Assembly (NCBI GenBank): GCA_026993705.1
Contig: JALWSJ010000153.1
Span: 1-6,672 of the forward strand
Origin: Flavobacteriales bacterium
Lineage (GTDB): Bacteria; Bacteroidota; Bacteroidia; Flavobacteriales_D; Parvicellaceae
Reading direction: 5' to 3'
Length of the DNA stretch: 6,672 nt
A model generated the notes under the pieces. The model did not search any database. It had not been told where the DNA came from and was given only the letters and a program-made list of their open reading frames with translations. The stretch's first letter is position 1, and each line of letters begins with the position of its first letter. The translations under genes and the position numbers were made by a program. This document shows positions 1-6,328 of the stretch, one piece after another.

Positions 1-1140
1 TCCTATTGCAAATAAACCCGCACTTATAGTCATCCCGAACAGATTTACCAATAATGATTTTTTTTGCTGTTGAAAAACCAAAGGCAAAGATGATATGGGA
101 GAAGTAAGAAAATTAAGAAAGATGGGTAGTATCATAATTTTTGCAAAAACTCCGACTTCCCGCCATTCTTCACCCAAATACCAAGCAAAAAGACTTTCGC
201 CCGCCAACAAGACAATGATAAGCATTGGCACAGCTACCCATAAACTAAGTTGTATGGATTTTATCATGATTGGATACATAGCTTTGCCTTTTGCCTTCAA
301 TACGGATGATTCTTTATAAAAAACTTGCCCGATTGCATTGCTTATAAATCGTGAAGGGGCTTTTAAATACTTTATCATTATCACGTAAATCCCGGCTGTT
401 ATTACTCCAAACTGATGTGTTAGAATACTTAGTATGATAAATTCCGAAAACAACAAATCACTAAAAGCGTGTAAACTGTTGATTAAAGGAAAATCCTTGT
501 ATTTACGCATCATTTCTTTTTCGAGGTTAGCATTATACCATGTTACTTTTATGGTTTTAGATACATAAAAGATAAGAAAGAGAATAGATATTAAAAAGCC
601 TAACAAAAAGCCACCTATCAATCCGTCAACTCCATAATGTAACCAACCAAAGTATATAAAACTTAGGTTTGTTACAACGGATAATATAATTTTTACCAAT
701 GATATTTTTCGGTAGGACTCCTTTCTAACCAACCATTGTATGAAGATATTGTGCAATGAAAAGAGTAAAACACCTAAGGGTACATAAATTAAAAACGGCG
801 ACAGTAATGTTGTGTTGTAATAATCGGCAATATCTTCTTTGAAAAACAGCAAAGATGCTGAAAGAATAGCTATCAGCAGAGTGATTTTAACTGAAAGAAT
901 CAATAGATTAAAGGCATTTCTATCGTCTTTAGGTAAGACAACTGACAACTCATACCTCCCATTTGCAACAACTCCTAAAAGCGTAACCAATGCAATAAAA
1001 TTTCCTTGTACTCCCATTTGCTCCGGCGTGTAGATTCTTGTTATAATCGGGGCCAAAATAAAGGGGATAACTTGAGCGAAAACATTCCCCGAAAACAAAA
1101 CAAAAATTCGTTTTACATAAGACTTTTCGGTTACGTTCAT
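1..1140 (-). CDS. Wzx-like polysaccharide flippase (O-antigen/capsule repeat-unit transporter), 3' end outside window
   Basis: The frame opens at an ATG at 1138-1140 and stays open for exactly 380 codons to the left edge, so the C-terminus is missing. The translation begins MNVTEKSYVKRIFVLFSGNV and is rich in hydrophobic stretches at roughly residues 13-33, 45-60, 80-100, 114-135, 147-166, 171-193, 228-250, 296-317, 333-351 and 362-380, which fits a polytopic inner-membrane protein. Patterns typical of the Wzx/polysaccharide-biosynthesis branch of the MOP superfamily are visible: RIYTPEQMG near 35-43, RYELSVVLPK at 62-71, GQVFYKES at 271-278 and YLGEEWREVG at 321-330. Members move undecaprenyl-linked sugar units to the periplasmic face. 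Family members are usually about 420-500 residues, so most of the protein is present. It starts 15 bases after the epimerase stop, which implies co-transcription in a surface-polysaccharide locus. The substrate cannot be inferred. Confidence 0.88.
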   Translation of the reverse strand, partial: MNVTEKSYVKRIFVLFSGNVFAQVIPFILAPIITRIYTPEQMGVQGNFIALVTLLGVVANGRYELSVVLPKDDRNAFNLLILSVKITLLIAILSASLLFFKEDIADYYNTTLLSPFLIYVPLGVLLFSLHNIFIQWLVRKESYRKISLVKIILSVVTNLSFIYFGWLHYGVDGLIGGFLLGFLISILFLIFYVSKTIKVTWYNANLEKEMMRKYKDFPLINSLHAFSDLLFSEFIILSILTHQFGVITAGIYVIMIKYLKAPSRFISNAIGQVFYKESSVLKAKGKAMYPIMIKSIQLSLWVAVPMLIIVLLAGESLFAWYLGEEWREVGVFAKIMILPIFLNFLTSPISSLPLVFQQQKKSLLVNLFGMTISAGLFAIG

Positions 1141-1155
1141 GCAGCTATTGTTTCA

Positions 1156-2130
1156 TTACAAGTTATTCCAATACCATTCAATCGCTTCCTCCAACCCTTG
1201 ATTAAACGTATGTGAAGGTCGATAGCCGAGGTATCTTTTTGCTTTTTCTATCGATGCCAGTGAATACCGGACATCTCCTTGTCTTTCGGGAATATGAGTT
1301 GGCGAAACATTTTTTATTTTTGCATCAAAATGAACTAAAAGCTCTTTAATTTTATCCAACAAATCAATCAATACGGTTTCTTCTCCGCAAGCTACATTAT
1401 ACACTTTATTAAGAGCATCTTTATTTGTGGTTGTCGCGGCTAATTCGTTTGCTTGGATTACGTTATCAATATACGTAAAATCTCGTGTTTGTGTACCATC
1501 TCCATGTATAGTCGGAGCTTCATAATTCATATATGCTTTTATGAATTTTGGAATTGCGGCAGCATATGCTCCTTCGGCATCTTGTCTTCTTCCATACACA
1601 TTAAAATAACGCAAACCTATGGTTTCTAAACCATACAGCGATGAAAAGACTTTTGCATACAACTCATTGACATACTTTGTAACAGCATAAGGCGACAAAG
1701 GGCTACCGATATTTTCTTCTACCTTTGGCAATTGCATAGAATCTCCGTAAGTAGATGAACTTGCAGCGTAAACAAAACGTTTAATTCCGTTATCTTTTGC
1801 TGCAACTAGCATATTTAAAAAACCGGTAATATTTACGCTATTTGTTGTTATCGGGTCTTTAATGGAACGAGGAACAGAACCAAGAGCAGCTTGATGAAGG
1901 ATAACATCCACCTCTTTAACTGCTTGATTGCAGACACCCAAATCTCTAATATCCCCCTCTATCAATGTATAATTCGGATGATTAAGAAACGTAGCTATAT
2001 TTTCTCTTTTTCCCGTAGAAAAATTATCCAAACAAACTACAGTATTACCTTGTACCAATAATCTTTCTGTAACATTAGACCCAATAAACCCGGCTCCTCC
2101 CGTTACCAATACCTTTTTGTTTTCGAGCAT
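1156..2130 (-). CDS. wbpP: UDP-N-acetylhexosamine 4-epimerase of the WbpP/TviC type (extended SDR)
   Basis: This is a 324-residue extended short-chain dehydrogenase/reductase. The NAD-binding GxxGxxG is at G11, G14 and G17 (VTGGAGFIG). The catalytic Ser is in the S124-S126 run, and Tyr148 and Lys152 form YAVTK. The stretches LHQAALGSVPRSI (78-90), ASSSTYGD (123-130), PLSPYAVTKYVNELYA (144-159) and RYFNVYGRRQD (174-184) match, as I recall it, WbpP of Pseudomonas aeruginosa and TviC of Salmonella. Those enzymes interconvert UDP-GlcNAc/UDP-GalNAc or their uronic-acid forms for O-antigen or Vi capsule. By hand alignment, Ser290 (GDVRYSLAS) sits where E. coli GalE has the bulky Tyr299 gatekeeper. 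A small residue there is known to admit N-acetylated sugars. The enzyme would be cytosolic and supply nucleotide sugar for the glycan exported by the following flippase. A 43-base gap separates it from rny, with no clear terminator between them. Acetylated versus uronate substrate is undecided. Confidence 0.93.
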   Translation of the reverse strand: MLENKKVLVTGGAGFIGSNVTERLLVQGNTVVCLDNFSTGKRENIATFLNHPNYTLIEGDIRDLGVCNQAVKEVDVILHQAALGSVPRSIKDPITTNSVNITGFLNMLVAAKDNGIKRFVYAASSSTYGDSMQLPKVEENIGSPLSPYAVTKYVNELYAKVFSSLYGLETIGLRYFNVYGRRQDAEGAYAAAIPKFIKAYMNYEAPTIHGDGTQTRDFTYIDNVIQANELAATTTNKDALNKVYNVACGEETVLIDLLDKIKELLVHFDAKIKNVSPTHIPERQGDVRYSLASIEKAKRYLGYRPSHTFNQGLEEAIEWYWNNL

Positions 2131-2173
2131 ATAAATAGCTATTATTTGTTTCTAAAATTATCTTAATCCGCGT

Positions 2174-3706
2174 TTATTTTGCGTAAGCAACCGAACGTTT
2201 TTCTCTAATTACGGTAACTTTCACTTGTCCAGGATAAGTCATTTCTGTCTGAATTTGATGAGAAATTTCAAATGAAAGTTCGTCAGCTCTTTTATCAGAA
2301 ACTTTTTCACTTTCAACGATAACTCTAAGTTCTCTTCCTGCTTGAATCGCGTAAGCTTTGGTAACTCCATCTTTGGTTAAGGCTACGTTCTCCAAATCTT
2401 TAATTCGCTGTATATACGATTCTACAACTTCTCTTCTTGCTCCCGGTCTTGCCCCTGAAATCGCATCACAAACCTGCACAATCGGTGAAATTAAGGTTGT
2501 CATTTCTATCTCATCGTGGTGAGCTCCAATCGCATTACAGATATCCGGTTTTTCCCCGTATTTTTCAGCCATTTTCATTCCCAAAATAGCGTGAGGCAAT
2601 TCTGGTTCATTTTCCGGCACTTTACCTATATCGTGCAATAATCCGGCTCTTTTAGCCACTTTAGGATTTAAACCTAATTCTGATGCCATAGTAGCACACA
2701 AATTTGCCACTTCCCTTGAGTGTTGCAACAAGTTTTGTCCGTAAGAAGAACGGTACTTCATACGACCGACCATTTTTATCAACTCCGGATGTAACCCATG
2801 AATACCTAAATCAATACAAGTTCGTTTTCCCGTTTCTATAATTTCTTCGTTCAATGATTTTTTCGTCTTAGCAACGACTTCTTCAATTCTGGCAGGATGT
2901 ATTCTACCGTCGGCAACTAACTGATGCAAAGACAAACGAGCTATTTCTCTACGCACCGGATCAAAGCACGATAACATAATAGCTCCCGGAGTATCATCTA
3001 CAATAACCTCAACGCCGGTTGCAGCTTCCATTGCTCTGATGTTTCGACCTTCTCTACCAATAATTCGACCTTTCATCTCGTCGCTGTCGATATTGAAAAC
3101 CGACACTGAGTTTTCTACGGCTTTTTCAGTTGCTACACGTTGAATAGATTGAATTACTATTTTTTTAGCCTCTCTTGTAGCATTTAATTTTGCCTCTTCT
3201 TGAATTTCTTGAATATAAGCCATCGCTTCGGTTCTGGCTTCATCTTTTAGAGCTTGCACCAAATGTTCTTTTGCTTCTTCTTTCGTATAACCACTCATTT
3301 TTTCAAGCTCTTGCACTTGTTTAGCGTGTATCTTTTCAAGTTCCTCTTGTTTAAGTTCAAAGATTTCCACTTGACGAGCCAACTGTTCTTTCAATCGAGT
3401 AGTTTCTTTATCTTTTCGGTTATACTCTTCAATCTTTCTGTTAAGGGTTTTGTCTTTTTGGTTGAATTTATTTTCTCTTTCCTGTAATTTACGATTACGG
3501 TTATTCACCATTTTTTCGTGTTCTTCTTTCAAAGAAAGAAACTTCTCTTTCGCTTGTAATATTTTTTCTTTTTTAATGGCATCGGCTTCCAACTCTGCCT
3601 CTTTCAATAAAATATCTTTTTTTGCATTTATGCCTTTACTCAGGAAAAAATAAGCAACTCCAATACCTACTATCAATCCTACAACCAATCCGATTACTAT
3701 GTTCAT
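2174..3706 (-). CDS. rny: Ribonuclease Y (membrane-anchored endoribonuclease)
   Basis: RNase Y starts decay of many mRNAs by endonucleolytic cleavage at the cytoplasmic face of the membrane. I choose the ATG at 3706, giving 510 residues. The frame can be extended 7 codons to a TTG at 3727, but the ATG places the N-terminal anchor (MNIVIGLVVGLIVGIGVAYFF) at the very start, as usual in this family. Order of parts: membrane helix about 2-23; a long charged coiled coil about 28-200; a KH RNA-binding domain about 205-265 with GREG at 217-220; and an HD phosphohydrolase domain with His329, His358-Asp359 (LLHDIGK), His396-His397 and Asp414 as likely metal ligands. About 510-520 residues is the normal full length, and no key residue is missing. 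It is the last housekeeping gene of the operon, 115 bases after zapA. That gap shows no convincing terminator or strong promoter, so read-through from zapA is likely. Confidence 0.97.
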   Translation of the reverse strand: MNIVIGLVVGLIVGIGVAYFFLSKGINAKKDILLKEAELEADAIKKEKILQAKEKFLSLKEEHEKMVNNRNRKLQERENKFNQKDKTLNRKIEEYNRKDKETTRLKEQLARQVEIFELKQEELEKIHAKQVQELEKMSGYTKEEAKEHLVQALKDEARTEAMAYIQEIQEEAKLNATREAKKIVIQSIQRVATEKAVENSVSVFNIDSDEMKGRIIGREGRNIRAMEAATGVEVIVDDTPGAIMLSCFDPVRREIARLSLHQLVADGRIHPARIEEVVAKTKKSLNEEIIETGKRTCIDLGIHGLHPELIKMVGRMKYRSSYGQNLLQHSREVANLCATMASELGLNPKVAKRAGLLHDIGKVPENEPELPHAILGMKMAEKYGEKPDICNAIGAHHDEIEMTTLISPIVQVCDAISGARPGARREVVESYIQRIKDLENVALTKDGVTKAYAIQAGRELRVIVESEKVSDKRADELSFEISHQIQTEMTYPGQVKVTVIREKRSVAYAK

Positions 3707-3821
3707 TTTCTTTGTTTTATTCTTCAAAGCAAAAGCCTTGAACGATGTTTATATAATTATAATTACTTCCAAAAAAATGAAAACGGAACTCAAAGCTGAC
3801 TCTTCAACTTATTTAAGAAGG

Positions 3822-4112
3822 CTAAGAAGATTTCTTTAAAAACACACTTAAACGACTATCCAAGTTCTTTAAGTCCGACAACAATTGCTCATGTTCCACC
3901 GATTTGGATTCTTTTTGCAATTCTGTCGTAAATTGAAGAGCCGTCATAGCCAATAAATCTTGTGCATCTCGCACAGCATAATTAGCTTTTAACTCTTCTA
4001 TGTTTTTATTAATTGCAAGTGCAGCTTTGCGAATCGCTTCCTCCTCCTCACGATTTATCGTAAGCGGATACGTTCTTCCTGCTATGTTTACCTTTATCGA
4101 AAGCGTACTCAT
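3822..4112 (-). CDS. zapA: Cell division protein ZapA
   Basis: ZapA binds and cross-links FtsZ filaments at the division ring. The 96-residue product fits the family size. Residues 1-20 (LSIKVNIAGRTYPLTIN) form the characteristic N-terminal beta-hairpin. A helix starts at REEEEAIRKAALAIN (21-35). Residues 48-65 (RDAQDLLAMTALQFTTEL) match the conserved block at the start of the long dimerising helix, which continues as a coiled coil to the end. It starts at the ATG at 4110-4112, 13 bases after the preceding coiled-coil gene, and the two are almost certainly co-transcribed. The C-terminal coiled coil is of ordinary length for Bacteroidota ZapA. Confidence 0.93.
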   Translation of the reverse strand: MSTLSIKVNIAGRTYPLTINREEEEAIRKAALAINKNIEELKANYAVRDAQDLLAMTALQFTTELQKESKSVEHEQLLSDLKNLDSRLSVFLKKSS

Positions 4113-4125
4113 CTTGCAAATTTAT

Positions 4126-4413
4126 TTATCTGTTCAACAGTGCTATACACTTGTCTATTTCTCTAACCATCTCGTTAATCTTTAGTTTTACCTCACGATT
4201 TTCACCTGATGCACCTTCTAAAGATTTTGCCATTTTCAAAACGCGATACTTCTCATTCAGCTCAGCATTTTCGAATTCTTTTTCTTTTAACAAACCTCGA
4301 AGAGCTTCTATTTCCTGCTCTTTTTCCTTATTAATTTCCTGCAATAACCGAAACTCCTCCATCAATTGATAAACGTTATTTTTCAGACTTTCTATTACTG
4401 CTTTTGATTCCAT
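4126..4413 (-). CDS. Small coiled-coil protein encoded upstream of ZapA, possible ZapA partner
   Basis: A 95-residue, highly charged, almost wholly helical product with no signal peptide or membrane segment. Residues 5-62 show heptad-like spacing of L/I among E/K residues (for example ESLKNNVYQLMEEFRLLQEI), so a coiled coil is likely. A short Gly/Ser break (GASGEN, 67-72) separates it from a second helix, KLKINEMVREIDKCIALLN (76-94), which I recall as conserved in Bacteroidota proteins encoded just ahead of zapA. Alphaproteobacteria also encode a coiled-coil ZapA-upstream protein (ZauP in Caulobacter) that works with ZapA, and ZapB plays this part in E. coli. A similar role at the FtsZ ring is inferred from position and architecture only; I see no sequence proof of homology. 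It is the first gene of the operon, starting about 40 bases after the predicted transcription start. Confidence 0.85.
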   Translation of the reverse strand: MESKAVIESLKNNVYQLMEEFRLLQEINKEKEQEIEALRGLLKEKEFENAELNEKYRVLKMAKSLEGASGENREVKLKINEMVREIDKCIALLNR

Positions 4414-4459
4414 CGAGCTTAAATACTGTACAAATGGTATAAGTACACATCGTTTAAAA

Positions 4460-4487
4460 CAAAGTTACAAATTGTTTTGTAAACAAC
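4460..4487 (-). promoter_or_regulatory. Bacteroidota-type promoter of the coiled-coil gene/zapA/rny operon
   Basis: On the minus strand a perfect -7 box TAACTTTG (consensus TAnnTTTG) lies at 4467-4460. A TTG (as GTTG) at 4486-4484 serves as the -33 element, with 16 bases between them, slightly shorter than the usual 17-23. Transcription would start near 4453, leaving a leader of about 40 bases before the ATG at 4413. No other TAnnTTTG match was noticed in this gap. Confidence 0.6.
4465..4482. repeat. 7-bp dyad (TTACAAA ttgt TTTGTAA) overlapping the promoter spacer
   Basis: TTACAAA at 4465-4471 and TTTGTAA at 4476-4482 are perfect inverted copies separated by 4 bases. The dyad lies between the -33 TTG and the -7 box and overlaps the first bases of the latter. 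A repressor dimer bound here would block the polymerase, so it is a possible operator. The AT-rich composition makes a chance 7-bp dyad plausible. Confidence 0.35.
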
Positions 4488-4549
4488 GCTATAAAATCAT
4501 TTTTGATTTGAACAAGTGATTTTTAATTGTAAAGAATAATGAGGATATT

Positions 4550-4702
4550 TTGGGCGTTCCCTTTACGGCATAAAAAGCAGTTTCGTTGCACTACACTACT
4601 TTTTAACGCCGTAAAAATATAACGGATAGCCCCACCCTATTTTTCAAAACTTGTGTTTCGTGATAGCGATATACTTATCTAATAAAATAGAGGAACGCCC
4701 AA
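4550..4702 (-). repeat. Structured palindromic intergenic element 1 (153 bp, GGGCGTTCC termini)
   Basis: An 11-bp perfect inverted repeat bounds the element: TTGGGCGTTCC at 4550-4560 and GGAACGCCCAA at 4692-4702. Read on the minus strand, it contains hairpin A (CTATTTT at 4690-4684 with AAAATAG at 4643-4637). The motif GGGTGGGGCTATCC follows, ending at 4624. Hairpin B comes next: TTTACGGC 4615-4608 with GCCGTAAA 4569-4562, and an inner stem TAAAAAG 4605-4599 with CTTTTTA 4577-4571. The whole could fold as a three-way junction. The right end directly abuts the stop codon of the secreted-protein gene at 4703, so its transcript would carry this structure as a 3' tail. Hairpin B is not followed by a T-run, so it is not a classic terminator. 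No coding potential or target-site duplication was seen. The layout matches the element at 6329-6498. Confidence 0.75.
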
Positions 4703-5599
4703 TTAATAATAATCGTAGGTATATTTAATGATTTTGATAAAGTTGGTTTCTATGTCTTGTACCAATAGGGCTTTCATCAAATAGGTCGATTTGTCGTACA
4801 ATATTTCTTTGTGCGTAATGTGTTTTCCGTTTACGTATTCGTCGATATATTCTAAGTTTCCCAGCTCGTCGTATAGGTATTTTGTGGTTGTATGTTGGTC
4901 TTTTTTATAATCGGGATATACGGTTTTTTCACTGATGTTGCCTTTGTCGTCGTATTGATAAAGTGTTTTGCTCTTTTTTTTGTTAATCATTAATTTTTTT
5001 TCGTCTTTGGATAATAGTCCGTGTTTGTTGAAGTATGATGAAATGGTTTTGTACTTTTTACCACGGCTATTATAGGTGTGTTGGTGTAGGGTACTGTCCG
5101 TGTTCTCGTAGCTGAAGGTTTCTTTTACGATGATATGTTGTTTACCTAATTTGAAGTGTTGCTTGTCTTTGCCGGTATTTTCGTCTCTACAATAGGTTTT
5201 TTCGGTCATTTGCCCCAACGGATTATAGGTATAATTGTTGGAGAAAAAACCATAGCTGTCGCTCATTCGCTGTGTTATGATGTTGTCATTCTCATCATAA
5301 TAGTAGTAGATAAAAGTCGTATCTTTTTTATCAGAGTTATTAAAAGAGCGGTATTGTTCAATTAGCCTTCCTTTTTTATCGAATACATAGCCTACAACTA
5401 ATTTTCTGTCCTCGATGGCTTGCAGGGTTTTCTTTGATGAAACTTTCCCTCTTATTTGTCTTATGCCGTTACGTTGTATAAACTCACGATTGAAAAAAGG
5501 TGTTTCGCTAAAGGCTTGACATTCTGAGTTGTCAATTAGCTGAGCTGATACCCATAAAGGGAGTAGCAATAAAGCGAAGAAGTACAATTTTAAGGTCAT
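4703..5599 (-). CDS. Secreted protein with degenerate YD (RHS-like) repeats, function unknown
   Basis: A 298-residue product with a clear N-terminal signal peptide: MTLK, a hydrophobic core (LYFFALLLLPLWV) and a likely signal peptidase I site after VSA at residue 19. There is no lipobox Cys at the cut site, so it should be released to the periplasm or beyond. The mature part carries about eight degenerate copies of a Y-x-Y-[DN]-x-x-G-x-[LIM] motif resembling YD/RHS repeats: 71-82, 98-110, 123-134, 174-185, 188-199, 214-225, 241-252 and 265-276, ending in YTYDYY. Clear examples are YQYDDKGNISEK and YLYDELGNLEYI. Such repeats form beta-hairpin sheets. Large RHS proteins wrap toxins, but this one is far too short to form a shell and has no toxin tail. 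No type IX secretion C-terminal domain is evident. It follows the LON-domain gene by 9 bases and is probably co-transcribed. Confidence 0.85.
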   Translation of the reverse strand: MTLKLYFFALLLLPLWVSAQLIDNSECQAFSETPFFNREFIQRNGIRQIRGKVSSKKTLQAIEDRKLVVGYVFDKKGRLIEQYRSFNNSDKKDTTFIYYYYDENDNIITQRMSDSYGFFSNNYTYNPLGQMTEKTYCRDENTGKDKQHFKLGKQHIIVKETFSYENTDSTLHQHTYNSRGKKYKTISSYFNKHGLLSKDEKKLMINKKKSKTLYQYDDKGNISEKTVYPDYKKDQHTTTKYLYDELGNLEYIDEYVNGKHITHKEILYDKSTYLMKALLVQDIETNFIKIIKYTYDYY

Positions 5600-5608
5600 T
5601 TTATTAAA

Positions 5609-6202
5609 TCAATTCAGGTGATATTGATGCTCTACCAGTTTTTCTTTATGCACCAAAATAGACATATATTTCAGTTTGTGAATCAAAAATTGTACCTTCT
5701 TATTTGGCGGATATTTAAAGAGTTTTAGTTTTTCTTCTTCTTCTAAACTCAATAAGTTGATGATGCCCGAAAAATCTATTTCTGGAAAAGTATCCAACTC
5801 TTTATTAAATAATAATTTGTAGTAATTTTCAGCCAAGTCTACCAATTCTCTGTTGGGTAGTATTTTAAAATTATCTAAATACTTTACCTCTCCCGCCGGA
5901 TAAAGTTTACCTTCTTGTTGAGCTTCAAACGATTGTACCTTAAAGTTTTGAATACATTCCACAATTACATCGATACTACCGTCTTTGTATTTTTTTCCGA
6001 TGCTTTTCACCATCACCACACTACCATATTCGTGCAGTTTCACCCTAGATTGGTAAGGGATGCCAAAAGGGCAATCGTACCGCAAACAATCGCTGATTAA
6101 TTGTAGGTACTTTGGCTCGTAAATATGCAACTTCGTGCTTTCTCCTTCCAACAAAAACAGTCGCAAAGGAAACAAACCAATTATTTCATTATTGTACCTC
6201 AT
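5609..6202 (-). CDS. Stand-alone LON substrate-binding (PUA-like) domain protein
   Basis: A 197-residue cytosolic protein with no signal peptide. The N-terminal half matches the LON N-terminal substrate-binding domain: IGLFPLRLFLLEGESTKLHIYEPKY (8-32) corresponds to the family's FPL...P...L.IFEPRY block. CPFGIPYQ (44-51), the glycine at 60 before a short strand (SVVMVKSIG), and IDVIVECIQNFKV (77-89) follow as expected for the beta-barrel. The C-terminal half (about 115-185) is helical and charged. There is no AAA+ ATPase or Ser-Lys peptidase domain, so it cannot be a Lon protease. Such short LON-domain proteins are common in Bacteroidota, and their role is not established; an adaptor or substrate-binding function is only a guess. 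The start ATG at 6200-6202 lies about 20 bases downstream of the expected transcription start. The next gene follows after 9 bases. Confidence 0.88.
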   Translation of the reverse strand: MRYNNEIIGLFPLRLFLLEGESTKLHIYEPKYLQLISDCLRYDCPFGIPYQSRVKLHEYGSVVMVKSIGKKYKDGSIDVIVECIQNFKVQSFEAQQEGKLYPAGEVKYLDNFKILPNRELVDLAENYYKLLFNKELDTFPEIDFSGIINLLSLEEEEKLKLFKYPPNKKVQFLIHKLKYMSILVHKEKLVEHQYHLN

Positions 6203-6227
6203 AAAGTGTGTAGTTTAATCAACAGTA

Positions 6228-6258
6228 CAAAGATTGATTATTTTATTTCCGTTATCAA
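6228..6258 (-). promoter_or_regulatory. Candidate Bacteroidota-type promoter for the LON-domain/secreted-protein operon
   Basis: On the minus strand AATCTTTG (6235-6228) matches TAnnTTTG at five of the six fixed positions. It lies 20 bases downstream of a TTG at 6258-6256, which is within the 17-23 spacing reported for flavobacteria. Predicted transcription starts near 6221, giving a short leader before the ATG at 6202. Confidence 0.45.
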
Positions 6259-6328
6259 TAGACTTTTAAAAAGGATATTCACAATGTATTTTGAATTACT
6301 TTAAGTAAAGTGTTGTAACCATTTGTTT

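Noticed and set aside
95..1033. Short plus-strand open frames at 95-319 and 839-1033
   Set aside because: They lie opposite the flippase gene, whose 380-codon frame is continuous and family-like.
2134..2143. 10-bp perfect palindrome AATAGCTATT just upstream of the epimerase start
   Set aside because: It is short and AT-rich, with no partner promoter element; chance is a sufficient explanation.
3707..3727. Upstream extension of RNase Y to a TTG start at 3727
   Set aside because: It would add seven mostly charged residues before the membrane anchor. The ATG at 3706 gives the normal family N-terminus, and TTG starts are uncommon in this group.
3707..3821. Possible 6S RNA or terminator between zapA and rny, since ssrS lies next to zapA in enterobacteria
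   Set aside because: The 115-base gap is too short for 6S RNA, shows no long imperfect hairpin, and its small CTTC/GAAG pairing is too weak for a terminator.
4562..4615. Hairpin B of element 1 as a rho-independent terminator
   Set aside because: The stem is plausible but is followed on the minus strand by GGGAACGCCC rather than a T-run; it fits better as part of the repeat element.
4550..4702. CRISPR-like or classic transposon (MITE) reading of the inverted repeats
   Set aside because: There are no direct repeats with spacers, and no target-site duplication flanks the termini. A MITE origin remains possible but is not shown.
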